A DNA stretch of 64,000 nt. Origin: Pedinophyceae sp. YPF-701. Lineage: Eukaryota > Chlorophyta > Pedinophyceae. The notes below the pieces were generated by a model that was given only the letters and a program-made list of their open reading frames with translations, ran no database searches and was not told the DNA's origin. Both the position numbers and the translations under genes were made by a program. The stretch is taken from assembly GCA_916048055.1 (NCBI GenBank), contig CAJZHL010000010.1, positions 1,270,001 through 1,334,000 of the forward strand, written 5' to 3'. Below are positions 36,382-45,448 of this stretch, piece after piece (position 1 is the stretch's first letter; each line of letters starts with the position of its first letter).

Positions 36382-37355
36382 ATGTTGTCGGCGAAGTCGT
36401 TCGTGGGCAGCGCGACGCCCCTGCGGGCTGCCGTGCCTTCGGGCGCGTCGCAGGCCGTCAACCGGCGGTGCGTGACGGCGATGGCGAAGAAGAAGGGCAT
36501 CCGGGTGATCATCACTCTCGAGTGCACGGAGGCGAAGGAGGCCGGCGCCACCCCCTCGCGCTACACGACCCAGAAGGTGCGCAGCGACGACACCCGCCTC
36601 CGCTGCCCCCGCGTGCGCCAGCCATTCGCCCGTCCGCCCCGCCCTTTCGCCATCAATCCATTTACCGGATCCGCGACCGCGCCCCCCGGTCGCGCGGACC
36701 CCTGGCCGACTACAGCCAACTGGATGGGGGCCGAGCTGCACTGGCACCGTGCCTCCTCGCCCACCCGCGCCACCGCCCCCGCTCCGCCGCGGCCCAACGC
36801 CCCGCAAGCACCACCCCCGTATACCCCTCTCCGCCGTGGACCGCGCCGCTGTCCGTAGAGTCCCCCACACGCGTCAGGCTTGCCGGCTAATCGTCTCTCT
36901 GGTGCCGCGGCGCCCGTCCTCACGGCCCAGCAACCCGGGACCGCTGGGCGCTCCGGCGCCCTGATCGCCGCTCGGCAGGCCCGAGCCACATCGCACTGGG
37001 CGGCTCGATGCCCCCACGCGCCGCCGGAGCCGTCGAGCGCGCGTGGCGGGCGGGGCGCAGGCACTCGGCTGCAGCAGTCGTCGCTGCTCGCGCTCAGCCT
37101 GCCTTCCGACGGCGTATTTCGGCTCTGTATCGACGCTAAACAGCACGAATATGACATCGATGGTGCTTGTCGGCCTCTCGCGCCACCTGCCGGCCCGGCA
37201 CCGTGCTCAGAGTGGGCGCGCTGGCGTCCTCACCGCGTCCTCGCTCCCCCGACGTCCTCGCGCAGTCGCGGAAGAACACCCCGGACAGGCTAGAGATCAT
37301 GAAGTACAACCCGTACCTGCGCCGCCACACGCTCCACCGGGAGCTCAAGAAGTAA
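36382..37355 (+). CDS. RPL33: Chloroplast large-subunit ribosomal protein bL33c (nuclear copy)
   Basis: Exons 36382-36576 and 37266-37355 give about 94 aa. The leader [19 protein letters not shown] reads as a plastid transit peptide. The mature bL33 follows: [48 protein letters not shown] and HRELKK, matching plastid L33 almost end to end. Plastid/bacterial bL33 often carries two CxxC-type pairs for zinc. Here only one Cys (LECTEA) remains and NPYL replaces the second pair, so it is a zinc-free variant. In land plants rpl33 is plastid-encoded, so this is a gene moved to the nucleus. The 689-bp intron is long for the window. An upstream in-frame ATG at 36223 is a less likely start. Confidence 0.9.
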
Positions 37356-37521
37356 GTGCACGCGGGTGTGCACGGGGTGATGAGGACGCGCGCATAGCTC
37401 GCGGACGGCCTGGCTGCGCGGCGCTGCTGGGGCGCGGGAGCGGTGGTGCGGGATCAGGGCGGCCGGTCAGGTGGGGCGCGACCGGCCCGGGGGCTGCCAC
37501 TGCAGTGTGCGGGTGCGGCGG

Positions 37522-40500
37522 TGCCGTTGGCGAGCGCCGGTGGGCGGGAGCGCGTCTGCGGAACGTCCCGCGGATGCCCTCGCTCGCCGACCCGACAATA
37601 TATTCCAGGACTGTGAGCCGGAGTGATGGAACGTGCCCTGACAACGGCACGGTATGATGATGACCGCTTCAACAGTCCCCCCGCGCGGCCCCGTGGCTAT
37701 GCTCGCTCCGGAGCGCGTCGTCAGTGCAGATCGCGGGCTGCTGGAGCGGCGAGTACGGTTTGTGTCGTCGCGCACACGCTCTCAGTGATGCAGGTTGGAG
37801 CGTCTGTGGTGTACGCCCGCGGGCGGGCACGGGCGGGGCGTTTGGAGAGCATTTCGAGGGCCAGGGTCGGCAGCCAGGTACGCTGAGCGCTCGACGAGGT
37901 CGCAGAAACCGCAGATGACCCTCTGCGCTGCGGCAGGGCCGCCCGGCGCACTGCGCGTTGGGGCAAGGGTCGCTCACGCGTGGCGCGGTGTGTGCGTCGT
38001 GCGGGGTCGATTGCGGGTGCTGTGCGGACGTGCTGTATCCGAGACGACGTGGCCGCGCGGTGGCGCGGTGCCTGGCGGCCGCGGTGACGTTGGTGCGCGC
38101 CCACGCGCTGGTTTGGTACGCATGCCTCGTTTCCGGCTGACGGGGCGCGAGTGGGGTCTGACGGCGCTGTGCAGGGGATGATCGCACGGTCGATAACGCT
38201 GCGGACCGCGCCGGGTCCCGTGGCGGGCGCCCCTGCACCGCGGTGGGCGGGAGGTCGCATCAGTGTGGAGGTTCGGCGTCCGGTGCTGGTGTGGGCGCGG
38301 CGCAAAGGCGCGCGCGGTCGCGGGGACGGTAGCGAGGAGCGTGGCGACGACGAGGAGCTGCGCCCGAAGCCGCGCAGGCCGCCCGCGGGGGAGGACCGCC
38401 CGCCCTCAGCACAGGGTGGTGCTGGGAGGGTTGCGGGGGGTTCGCGGTCGAGTGGCAGGGGGGGGCGCGGGGGCCGGGGGGGCAGGCAGCATGGCAGGGG
38501 CGGGCGGGGGTCGGGGGAGAGCTCGCGGAGCCGCGACAGGAGTCAGTCTGACCGACAGGAGGCGAAGCGCATCAACAGAGCGATCACAGACGCGGCGAAG
38601 CTGCGGACGGCGGACGCGGTGACGGCGCTGCTGGAGGTGCACCGGGAGTATGGAGCGTGGTTTGACGCGATCCACAGGTCGACGTGGATCAACAGGGTGG
38701 CGGCGAAGCTGTCGAATGGTAGTTGGAGAGGGTTGAGGGTGGGGCAGACGGTGGAGGCGGTGGGGGTGGCAGGGGAGCTGGCGGGGGAGCTGGTGGGGAT
38801 GGCAGCGAAGGCGGACACACAGGCGCTGGCGAACACGGTGTGGGGCGTGGCGAAGCTCGCCGACACCGACGCCAGGGCAAAGGAGGTGCTGTGCGGGGCG
38901 GGGGGCGCGGTGGAGGCGGTGAGGGCGCTGGCGGTGACACTGAGCGAGCAGCGCGCGGACACGCTGGACCTGGCGAACGCGGTGTGGGCCGTGGCCAAGC
39001 TCGCCGACACCGACGCCAGAGCAAAGGAGGTGCTGTGCGGGGATGGGGGTGTTATGGAGGCGGTGGGGGTGATGGCGGCGGCGCTGAGCAAGCGGCGTCG
39101 GGACGCAGACATGACCACACAGCACCTGGCGAACGCGGTGTGGGGCGTGGCCAAGCTCGCCGACACCGACGCCAGGGCAAAGGAGGTGCTGTGCGGGCGG
39201 AGGGTGTTATGGAGGCGGTGGGGGTGATGGCGGTGGCGCTGGCCAAGCGGCGCGCGGATGCGACTGAGCAGGCGCTGGCGAACGCGGTGTGGGGCGTGGC
39301 CAAGCTCGCCGACACCGACGCCAGGGCAAAGGAGGAGCTGTGCGGGCGGGGGCGTGGTGGAGGCGGTAGGGGCGATGGTGGCGGCGCTGAGCGAGCAGCG
39401 CACGGACGCGAGCACACAGGACCTGGCGAACGCGGTGTATGGCGTGGCCAAGCTCGCCGACACCGACGCCAGGGCAAAGGAGGTGCTGTGGGGGGGGGGG
39501 CGTCGTGGAGGCGGTGCGGGCGATGGCGGCGGCGCTGAGCAAGCGGCGCGCGGACGCGGACATGACCACACAGGCGCTGGCGAACGCGGTGTGGGCCGTG
39601 GCGAAGCTCGCCGACACCGACGCCAGGGCAATGGAGGGGCTGTGTGGGGAGGGGGGTGTTATGGAGGCGGTGCGGGCGCTGGCGGCGGCGATGGGCGAGC
39701 GGCGCGCGGACGCGACCACACAGGAGCTGGCGAACACCGTGTGGGCCGTGGCGAAGCTCGCCGACACCGACGCCAGAGCAAAGGAGGAGCTGTGCGGGGC
39801 GGGGGGTGTGGCGGAGGCGGTGGGGGCGATGGCGGTGACGCTGAGCGAGCGGCGTGTTGACACGAACACACAGGACCTGGCGAACGCGGTGTGGGCCGTG
39901 GCCAAGCTCGCCGACACCGACGCCAGGGCAAAGGAGGAGCTGTGTGGGGCGGGGGGCGTCGTGGCGGCGGCGCGGGTGCTGGCGGTGACACTGAGCAAGC
40001 GGCGCGCGGATGCGAACATACAGGACCTGGCGAACACGGTGTGGGGCGTGGCCAAGCTGGCGAAACCACGACCCAGCGGTCGCTGTCTGGACTTGGACGA
40101 CGCCGTGGAGCGGGCAGTGCGCGTCATGATGCGCGAGCTGTACAAGCGCGGCGCGAACGATCGTCTGCGGGCGGTGTGTGTCGCTGTGCGCGAGGTGCCG
40201 GAGCTGTCGCACCTGGCGGACGAGTACGACGGGGTGTTTGAGTGACACCAGTGTCTGTCTACGTGCGACACCGAGGGAGGGGTGCGAACGCGCAGGAAGT
40301 CGCTTGACGATCGGGCTACGTGCAGTGCGGTGGTGGCATAGCATGACTCCGGCGTTGGGGATCCCGACGAAGCTGGCACACAATATGCAATTGTCAGATG
40401 TGAATGTTTCTAATTGTTGCCCTCTCTGCGTCCCCGCGCGGAGCACGCGGCCCGCCGCACAGCACGCGCGACCAAGCGCGACCGTGCGGCCGCGTCTGAG

Positions 40501-40724
40501 CAACACGCGCGTCCCGCGGCGCCACGGCATGCGCGAAATGCCGTACGACGCTCCTCGGCAGCACCGCGGTGCGTCGCAAGCGGGTGCTGCGGCGATCCGA
40601 GCGCCCGAGCAGGTTCTCGCAGCCCGGGCAGCGCCGCTGTGCGCCCCGCGGTCCCGCGACGCTGGATGCGCTCGCAGCGTCGGACCTGAGTCATCGTCGG
40701 GCCTCAGTACGACACGGACTGCGC
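37522..40724. repeat. Tandem segmental duplication, copy 1 (3.2 kb)
   Basis: This segment is repeated directly at 40725-43936. The upstream flank, leader and first helical-repeat region align with a constant offset of 3203 bp and only scattered differences. The offset becomes 3208 bp at the stop codons. The junction shows a short shared sequence, GCTGCCGT, where copy 1 runs into copy 2 and where copy 2 leaves the duplication. A single recent tandem duplication is the simplest reading. Confidence 0.93.
38178..40245 (+). pseudogene. OPR-like helical-repeat protein, copy 1 (frameshifted)
   Basis: Same design as copy 2 (see 41381-43453): basic leader, Gly/Arg/Ser-rich linker, helical domain (INRAITDAAKL, DAIHRSTWINRVAAKL), then eight repeats of about 49 aa plus a degenerate ninth. 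The frame changes three times, near 39193, 39346 and 39490, always in the G-tract coding the Gly-rich linker between repeat halves. By comparison with neighbouring repeat units the changes are losses of about 1, 2 and 2 bases, which sums to the 5-bp offset change between copies. Read singly, the open pieces are 38178-39227, about 39210-39355, about 39350-39490 and about 39490-40245. Either copy 1 is decaying or the assembly has homopolymer errors. The stop context and 3' flank match copy 2. Confidence 0.72.
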
Positions 40725-41380
40725 TGCCGTTGGCGAGCGCCGGTGGGCGGGAGCGCGTCTGCGGAACGTGCCGCGGATGCTCTCGCTCGCCGGTCCGACA
40801 ATATATTCCAGGACTGTGAGCCGGAGTGATGGAACGTGCCCTGACAACGGTTTGGTATGATGATGACCACTTCGACAGTCCCCCCCCGCGGTCCCGTGGC
40901 TATGCTCGCTCCGGAGCGCGTCGTCAGTGCAGATCGCGGGCTGCTGGAGCGGCGAGTACGGTTTGTGTCGTTGCGCGAACGCTCTCAGTGATGCAGGTTG
41001 GAGCGTCTATGGTGTACGCCCGCGGGCGGGCACGGGCGGGGCGTTTGGAGAGCATTTCGAGGGCCAGGGTCGGCAGCCAGGTACGCTGAGCGCTCGACGA
41101 GGTCGCAGAAACCGCAGATGACCCTCTGCGCTGCGGCAGGGCCGCCCGGCGCACTGCGCGTTGGGGCAAGGGTCGCTCACGCGTGGCGCGGTGTGTGCGT
41201 CGTGCGGGGTCGATTGCGGGTGCTGTGCGGACGTGCTGTATCCGAGACGACGTGGCCGCGCGGTGGCGCGGTGCCTGGCGGCCGCGGTGACGTTGGTGCG
41301 CGCCCACGCGCTGGTTTGGTACGCATGCCTCGTTTCCGGCTGACGGGGCGCGAGTGGGGTCTGACGGCGCTGTGCAGGGG
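40246..41380. other. Spacer between duplicated genes
   Basis: Contains the copy 1 3' flank (to 40724) and the copy 2 5' flank (from 40725). The 3' flank recurs after copy 2 (43454-43936) and the 5' flank recurs at 37522-38177. An AATATATT-like patch (near 40800) and a CAATATGCAATTGTCAGATG stretch (near 40382-40401) are conserved in both copies. The first could be promoter-linked and the second 3' processing-linked. No separate gene is seen. Confidence 0.55.
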
Positions 41381-43936
41381 ATGATCGCACGGTCGATAAC
41401 GCTGCGGACCGCGCCGGGTCCCGTGGCGGGCGCCCCTGCACCGCGGTGGGCGGGAGGTCGCATCAGTGTGGAGGTTCGGCGTCCGGTGCTGGTGTGGGCG
41501 CGGCGCAAAGGCGCGCGCGGGCGCGGGGACGGTAGCGAGGAGCGTGGCGACGACGAGGAGCTGCGCCCGAAGCCGCGCAGGCCGCCCGCGGGGGAGGACC
41601 GCCCGCCCTCAGCACAGGGTGGTGCTGGGAGGGTTGCGGGGGGTTCGCGGTCGAGTGGCAGGGGGGGGCGCGGGGGCCGGGGGGGCAGGCAGCATGGCAG
41701 GGGCGGGCGGGGGTCGGGGGAGAGCTCGCGGAGCCGCGACAGGAGTCAGTCTGACCGACAGGAGGCGAAGCGCATCAACAGAGCGATCACAGACGCGGCG
41801 AAGCTGCGGACGGCGGACGCGGTGACGGCGCTGCTGGAGGTGCACCGGGAGTATGGAGCGTGGTTTGACGCGATCCACAGGTCGACGTGGATCAACAGGG
41901 TGGCGGCGAAGCTGTCGAATGGTAGTTGGAGAGGGTTGAGGGTGGGGCAGATGGTGGAGGCGGTGGGGGTGGCAGGGGAGCTGGCGGGGGAGCTGGTGGG
42001 GATGACAGCGAAGGCGAGCCCGTGGGCGCTGGCGAACACGGTGTGGGGCGTGGCCAAGCTCGCCGACACAGACGCCAGGGCAAAGGAGGTGCTGTGTGGG
42101 GCGGGGGGTGTTATGGAGGCGGTGGGGGCGCTGGCGGTGACACTGAGCGAGCGGCGCGCGGACACGCTGGACCTGGCGAACGCGGTGTGGGGCGTGGCCA
42201 AGCTCGCCGACACCGACGCCAGGGCAAAGGAGGTGCTGTGTGGTGAGGGGGGCGTCGTTGAGGCGGTGGGGGTGATGGCGGCGGCGCTGAGCGAGCGGCG
42301 TCGGAACGCGGATACACAGGACCTGGCGAACGCGGTGTGGGGCGTGGCCAAGCTCGCCGACACCGACGCCAGGGCGAAGGAGGAGCTGTGTGGGGAGGGG
42401 GGCGCGGTGGAGGCGGTGGGGGTGATGGCGGCGGCGCTGAGCGAGCGGCCTCGGGACGCGGATACACAGCACCTGGCGAACGCGGTGTGGGCCGTGGCCA
42501 AGCTCGCCGACACCGACGCCAGAGCAAAGGAGGTGCTGTGCGGGGATGGGGGTGTTATGGAGGCGGTGGGGGTGATGGCGGCGGCGCTGAGCAAGCGGCG
42601 TCGGGACGCAGACATGACCACACAGCACCTGGCGAACGCGGTGTGGGGCGTGGCCAAGCTCGCCGACACCGACGCCAGGGCAAAGGAGGTGCTGTGTGGG
42701 GCGCGGGGTGTTATGGAGGCGGTGGGGGTGATGGCGGAGGCGCTGAGCAAGCGGCGTCGGGACGCAGACATGACCACACAGCACCTGGCGAACGCGGTGT
42801 GGGCCGTGGCGAAGCTTGCTGCCATCGACGCCAGAGCAAAGGAGGAGCTGTGCGGGGCGGGGAGTGTTATGGAGGCGGTGCGGGCGATGGCGGAGGCGCT
42901 GGCCAAGCGGCCTCGGGACGCGAGCACACAGGAGCTGGCGAACGCGGTGCATGGCGTGGCGAAGCTCGCCGACACCGACGCCAGGGCCAAGGAGGTGCTG
43001 TGCGGGGCGGGGGGTGTGGCGGAGGCGGTGGGGGTGCTGGCGGTGACACTGAGCGAGCGGCCTCGGGACGCGAGCACACAGCACCTGGCGAACGCGGTGT
43101 GGGGCGTGGCGAAGCTCGCCGACACCGACGCCAGGGCAAAGGAGGTGCTGTGCGGGGCGGGGGGTGTTATGGAGGCGGTGGGGGTGCTGGCGGCGGCGCT
43201 GGGCAAGCGGCCTCGGGACGCGAGCACACAGGAGCTGGTGAACGCGGTGTGGGCCGTGGCCAAGCTGGCGAAGCCACGACCCAGCGGTCGCTGTCTGCAC
43301 GTCGACGACGCCGTGGAGCGGGCAGTGCGCGTCATGATGCGCGAGCTGTACGAGCGCGGCGCAACCGATGGTCTGCGGGCGACATGTGTCGCTGTGCGCG
43401 AGGTGCCGGAGCTGTCGCACCTGGCGGACGAGTACGACAGGGTGTTTGAGTGACATCGGCGTCTTGTGTCTACGTGCGACACCGAGGGAGGGGTGCGGAC
43501 GCGCAGGAAGTCGGATGACGATCGGGCTACGTGTAGCGCGGTGCTGGCATGACATGACTGCTGCGTTGGGGATCCCGACGAAGCTGGCAGACAATATGCA
43601 ATTGTCAGATGTGAATGTTTCTAATTGTCGCCCTCGCTGCGTCCCCGCGCGGGCGCGAAGCCCGCCGCACAGCACGCGCGACCGAGCCCGACCACGCGGC
43701 CGCGTCTGCGCCACACGTGCGTCCCGCGGCGCCACGTGGCCTGCGCGAAATGCCGTACGACGCTCCTCGGCAGCACCGCGGTGCGTCGCAAGCGGGTGCT
43801 GCGGCGATCCGAGCGCCCGAGCAGGTTCTCGCAGCCCGGGCAGCGCCGCTGTGCGCCCCGCGGTCCCTCGCCGCTCGATGCGCTCGCAGCGTCGGACCTG
43901 CGTCATCGTCAGGCCTCAGTACGACACGGAGTGCGC
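40725..43936. repeat. Tandem segmental duplication, copy 2 (3.2 kb)
   Basis: Direct repeat of 37522-40724, slightly longer (about 3212 bp). The non-repeat parts are nearly identical between copies, whereas the order and sequence of individual 49-aa repeat units differ. This suggests exchange or conversion among units after or during the duplication. Confidence 0.93.
41381..43453 (+). CDS. OPR-like alpha-helical repeat protein, copy 2 (intact)
   Basis: A single open frame of about 690 aa from ATG 41381; the upstream in-frame GTG at 41354 is less likely. The leader MIARSITLRTAPGP is basic and hydroxylated like an organelle presequence. A Gly/Arg/Ser-rich linker (SGRGGRGGRGGRQHGR) follows, then a helical block (INRAITDAAKLR, HREYGAWFDAIHRSTWINRV). 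Eight near-identical repeats come next, of the form LANAVWGVAKLADTDARAKE, LCGAGGVMEAV, AAALSKRRRDA, each about 147-156 bp. A degenerate ninth ends in DDAVERAVRVMMRELYERGA. The LAN-x-VW-x-VAKLA core resembles the octotricopeptide/FAST-kinase-type helical repeats of algal organelle RNA-binding proteins, but the period (about 49 aa) is longer than classical OPR and no RAP domain is seen. RNA binding in an organelle is inference. Confidence 0.8.
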   Translation: MIARSITLRTAPGPVAGAPAPRWAGGRISVEVRRPVLVWARRKGARGRGDGSEERGDDEELRPKPRRPPAGEDRPPSAQGGAGRVAGGSRSSGRGGRGGRGGRQHGRGGRGSGESSRSRDRSQSDRQEAKRINRAITDAAKLRTADAVTALLEVHREYGAWFDAIHRSTWINRVAAKLSNGSWRGLRVGQMVEAVGVAGELAGELVGMTAKASPWALANTVWGVAKLADTDARAKEVLCGAGGVMEAVGALAVTLSERRADTLDLANAVWGVAKLADTDARAKEVLCGEGGVVEAVGVMAAALSERRRNADTQDLANAVWGVAKLADTDARAKEELCGEGGAVEAVGVMAAALSERPRDADTQHLANAVWAVAKLADTDARAKEVLCGDGGVMEAVGVMAAALSKRRRDADMTTQHLANAVWGVAKLADTDARAKEVLCGARGVMEAVGVMAEALSKRRRDADMTTQHLANAVWAVAKLAAIDARAKEELCGAGSVMEAVRAMAEALAKRPRDASTQELANAVHGVAKLADTDARAKEVLCGAGGVAEAVGVLAVTLSERPRDASTQHLANAVWGVAKLADTDARAKEVLCGAGGVMEAVGVLAAALGKRPRDASTQELVNAVWAVAKLAKPRPSGRCLHVDDAVERAVRVMMRELYERGATDGLRATCVAVREVPELSHLADEYDRVFE

Positions 43937-44137
43937 TGCCGTGGAGGCCTCATTGGCCCCGCCCGCGGCCCCCGCGGCCCAACAACAAACTACCATCGCC
44001 GTCCCGCCGACCCGTCCAGCCTCGAGCGCCCCGCACGACCCGCGCGAACGCCTCTTCTAGACCGGCCGCCTCCGCACCGACCGCGTCCCCCGGGCACCGC
44101 GACCTCGCGCGACTCGGCCCCGAACCGGTAGAACACG
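43454..44137. other. 3' flank of copy 2 and upstream of next gene
   Basis: Bases to 43936 are the duplicated 3' flank. The remaining roughly 200 bp are unique and precede the ATG at 44138. No gene is seen. Confidence 0.5.
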
Positions 44138-45194
44138 ATGTCAGCTCGCATCTCGGCGCGAATCAGCGCCCCGCAGCGCATTGCTGCGCAGCCACGGGCG
44201 CTCCGGGCGCGCCCGGTGGCTCCGCGCAGGCTCTGCGTCACCGCCGGTGCGTTTCCGCGTCCATCCCGTCACGCCACGCCTCCACCCCGCCTACCCGTCG
44301 CCACGGCAAGGCGCAGCGGCCGTCGCGCCGGCGCTGGGACGGCTAGCGACGCGCACAGGCAGCGGCGACGCCAGCTGCATTGCTGCAGACGTATCCATCG
44401 TGTCTGCGCGCCTGGGGGCTCTGCTGCGAGACACGTCCAGCCCTGAGTGTCACATTGTCCCGCTCCCGCCCACTGCGTCCGTTTGACCGCGCTGAACCGA
44501 GCTCCGCGCTCCCCGGGCGCAAGAGCACGCATGCAACCGCCTCTCCGGGGCCGAACGCGGACGCTGGACCAGCAAAACACGGTCCGGCCCACCGGGACAG
44601 CGCGCTCACACACAGTCCCACGCAGCGGGCGACCCGTCCCGCCGTCCCCCCCACCGTGCGCGCGCACAACCGCACGTTTTGCCGCACCGCGCTGACTTGC
44701 CGCGCGCCGCCGCCCCGGTCGCTGCAGCCAAGACGATCACGACGACGGAGATCCCGAACTTCATCCACCGCGACGACCTGATGGACCAGCTCCGCACGTG
44801 GGCGACGATCGAGTGCATGAACCGCGGCGCGCAGAACTTCGGACTGCCGATGACGATCGAGGAGCAGTTCGACCGCCAGGACGACGAGGACGTGCTGTGG
44901 GGAATGACGATCAGCATCCTGCGCGAGGGCGAGCGCGCGTGCGACATATCGTTTGGGTTCGATTCGGAGTATACCGAGAAGAGTCAGTACCTGGACATGG
45001 ACCCGGAGACCGGGATGCCGATCAAGGGCGGGAAGATCACGAAGATCAAGGGGAAGAACTTCGTCATCGAGAAGACCTGCGACCGGCCCGTCGACGACGA
45101 GCTGCGCGGCGTGATCCGCTCGCTGTGCGGCGGCGTGGCGGACGCGCTCGGGCGGTTCTACTCGTTCGGGTCGGTGTGGTCGGAGGACATCTGA
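44138..45194 (+). CDS. Conserved plastid-type protein of unknown function, about 191 aa
   Basis: Exons 44138-44246 and 44728-45194, phase 1. Exon 1 encodes a classic basic/Ser/Ala leader (MSARISARISAPQRIAAQPR) that reads as a plastid transit peptide. The mature protein is compact: TEIPNFIHRDDLMDQLRTWA, RGAQNFGLPMTIEEQF, LWGMTISILREGERACDIS, FGFDSEYTEKSQYL, IKGKNFVIEKTCDRPVDDEL, then LGRFYSFGSVWSEDI. The pattern (NFG[LM]PM..., LWG...ILREG, FGSV at the end) recalls a plant/algal chloroplast family I remember only as uncharacterised, so I give no function. No membrane span or cofactor motif is visible. The intron is 481 bp. Confidence 0.78.
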
Positions 45195-45448
45195 GCGGCG
45201 AGCAGTGGCGGGCGTGTGACGCAGTTGTGCAGGAACGTTGCGGGAGCGACGTGGGCGGTGCAGTTGACGGCAGCGTGCGATGACGTAGCCTGTGGCGGGT
45301 GGGGGCGTGTTCGCGGCACGACGGGCACGGTGTCTCGCGCTGGAGGGACTCTGTGGTCCTCACGGTGGATTCGACCTCGGCGTTTCTCGATTCCGTTTTC
45401 ACCACAAACGATCGCGATGATACGAAGGGCCACGATCGATCGCGCGCG

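Noticed and set aside
37355-37360. bL33c stop overlapping a GTAAGT-like donor (AAG|TAAGTG)
   Set aside because: The protein already ends with the family's HRELKK-type terminus, so splicing onward would not add a known bL33 part.
39052-40530. Long minus-strand frames antisense to OPR-like copy 1
   Set aside because: Same cause as in copy 2; they even cross the copy 1 frameshift sites because antisense composition is stop-poor.
41609-43906. Very long minus-strand frames (765 and 578 codons) across the OPR-like gene copy 2
   Set aside because: They are the antisense of a GC-rich codon repeat: each repeat unit is read in another frame, giving His/Arg/Pro or Ser/Pro/Ala monotony. The plus frame has the helical-repeat periodicity and a plausible leader.
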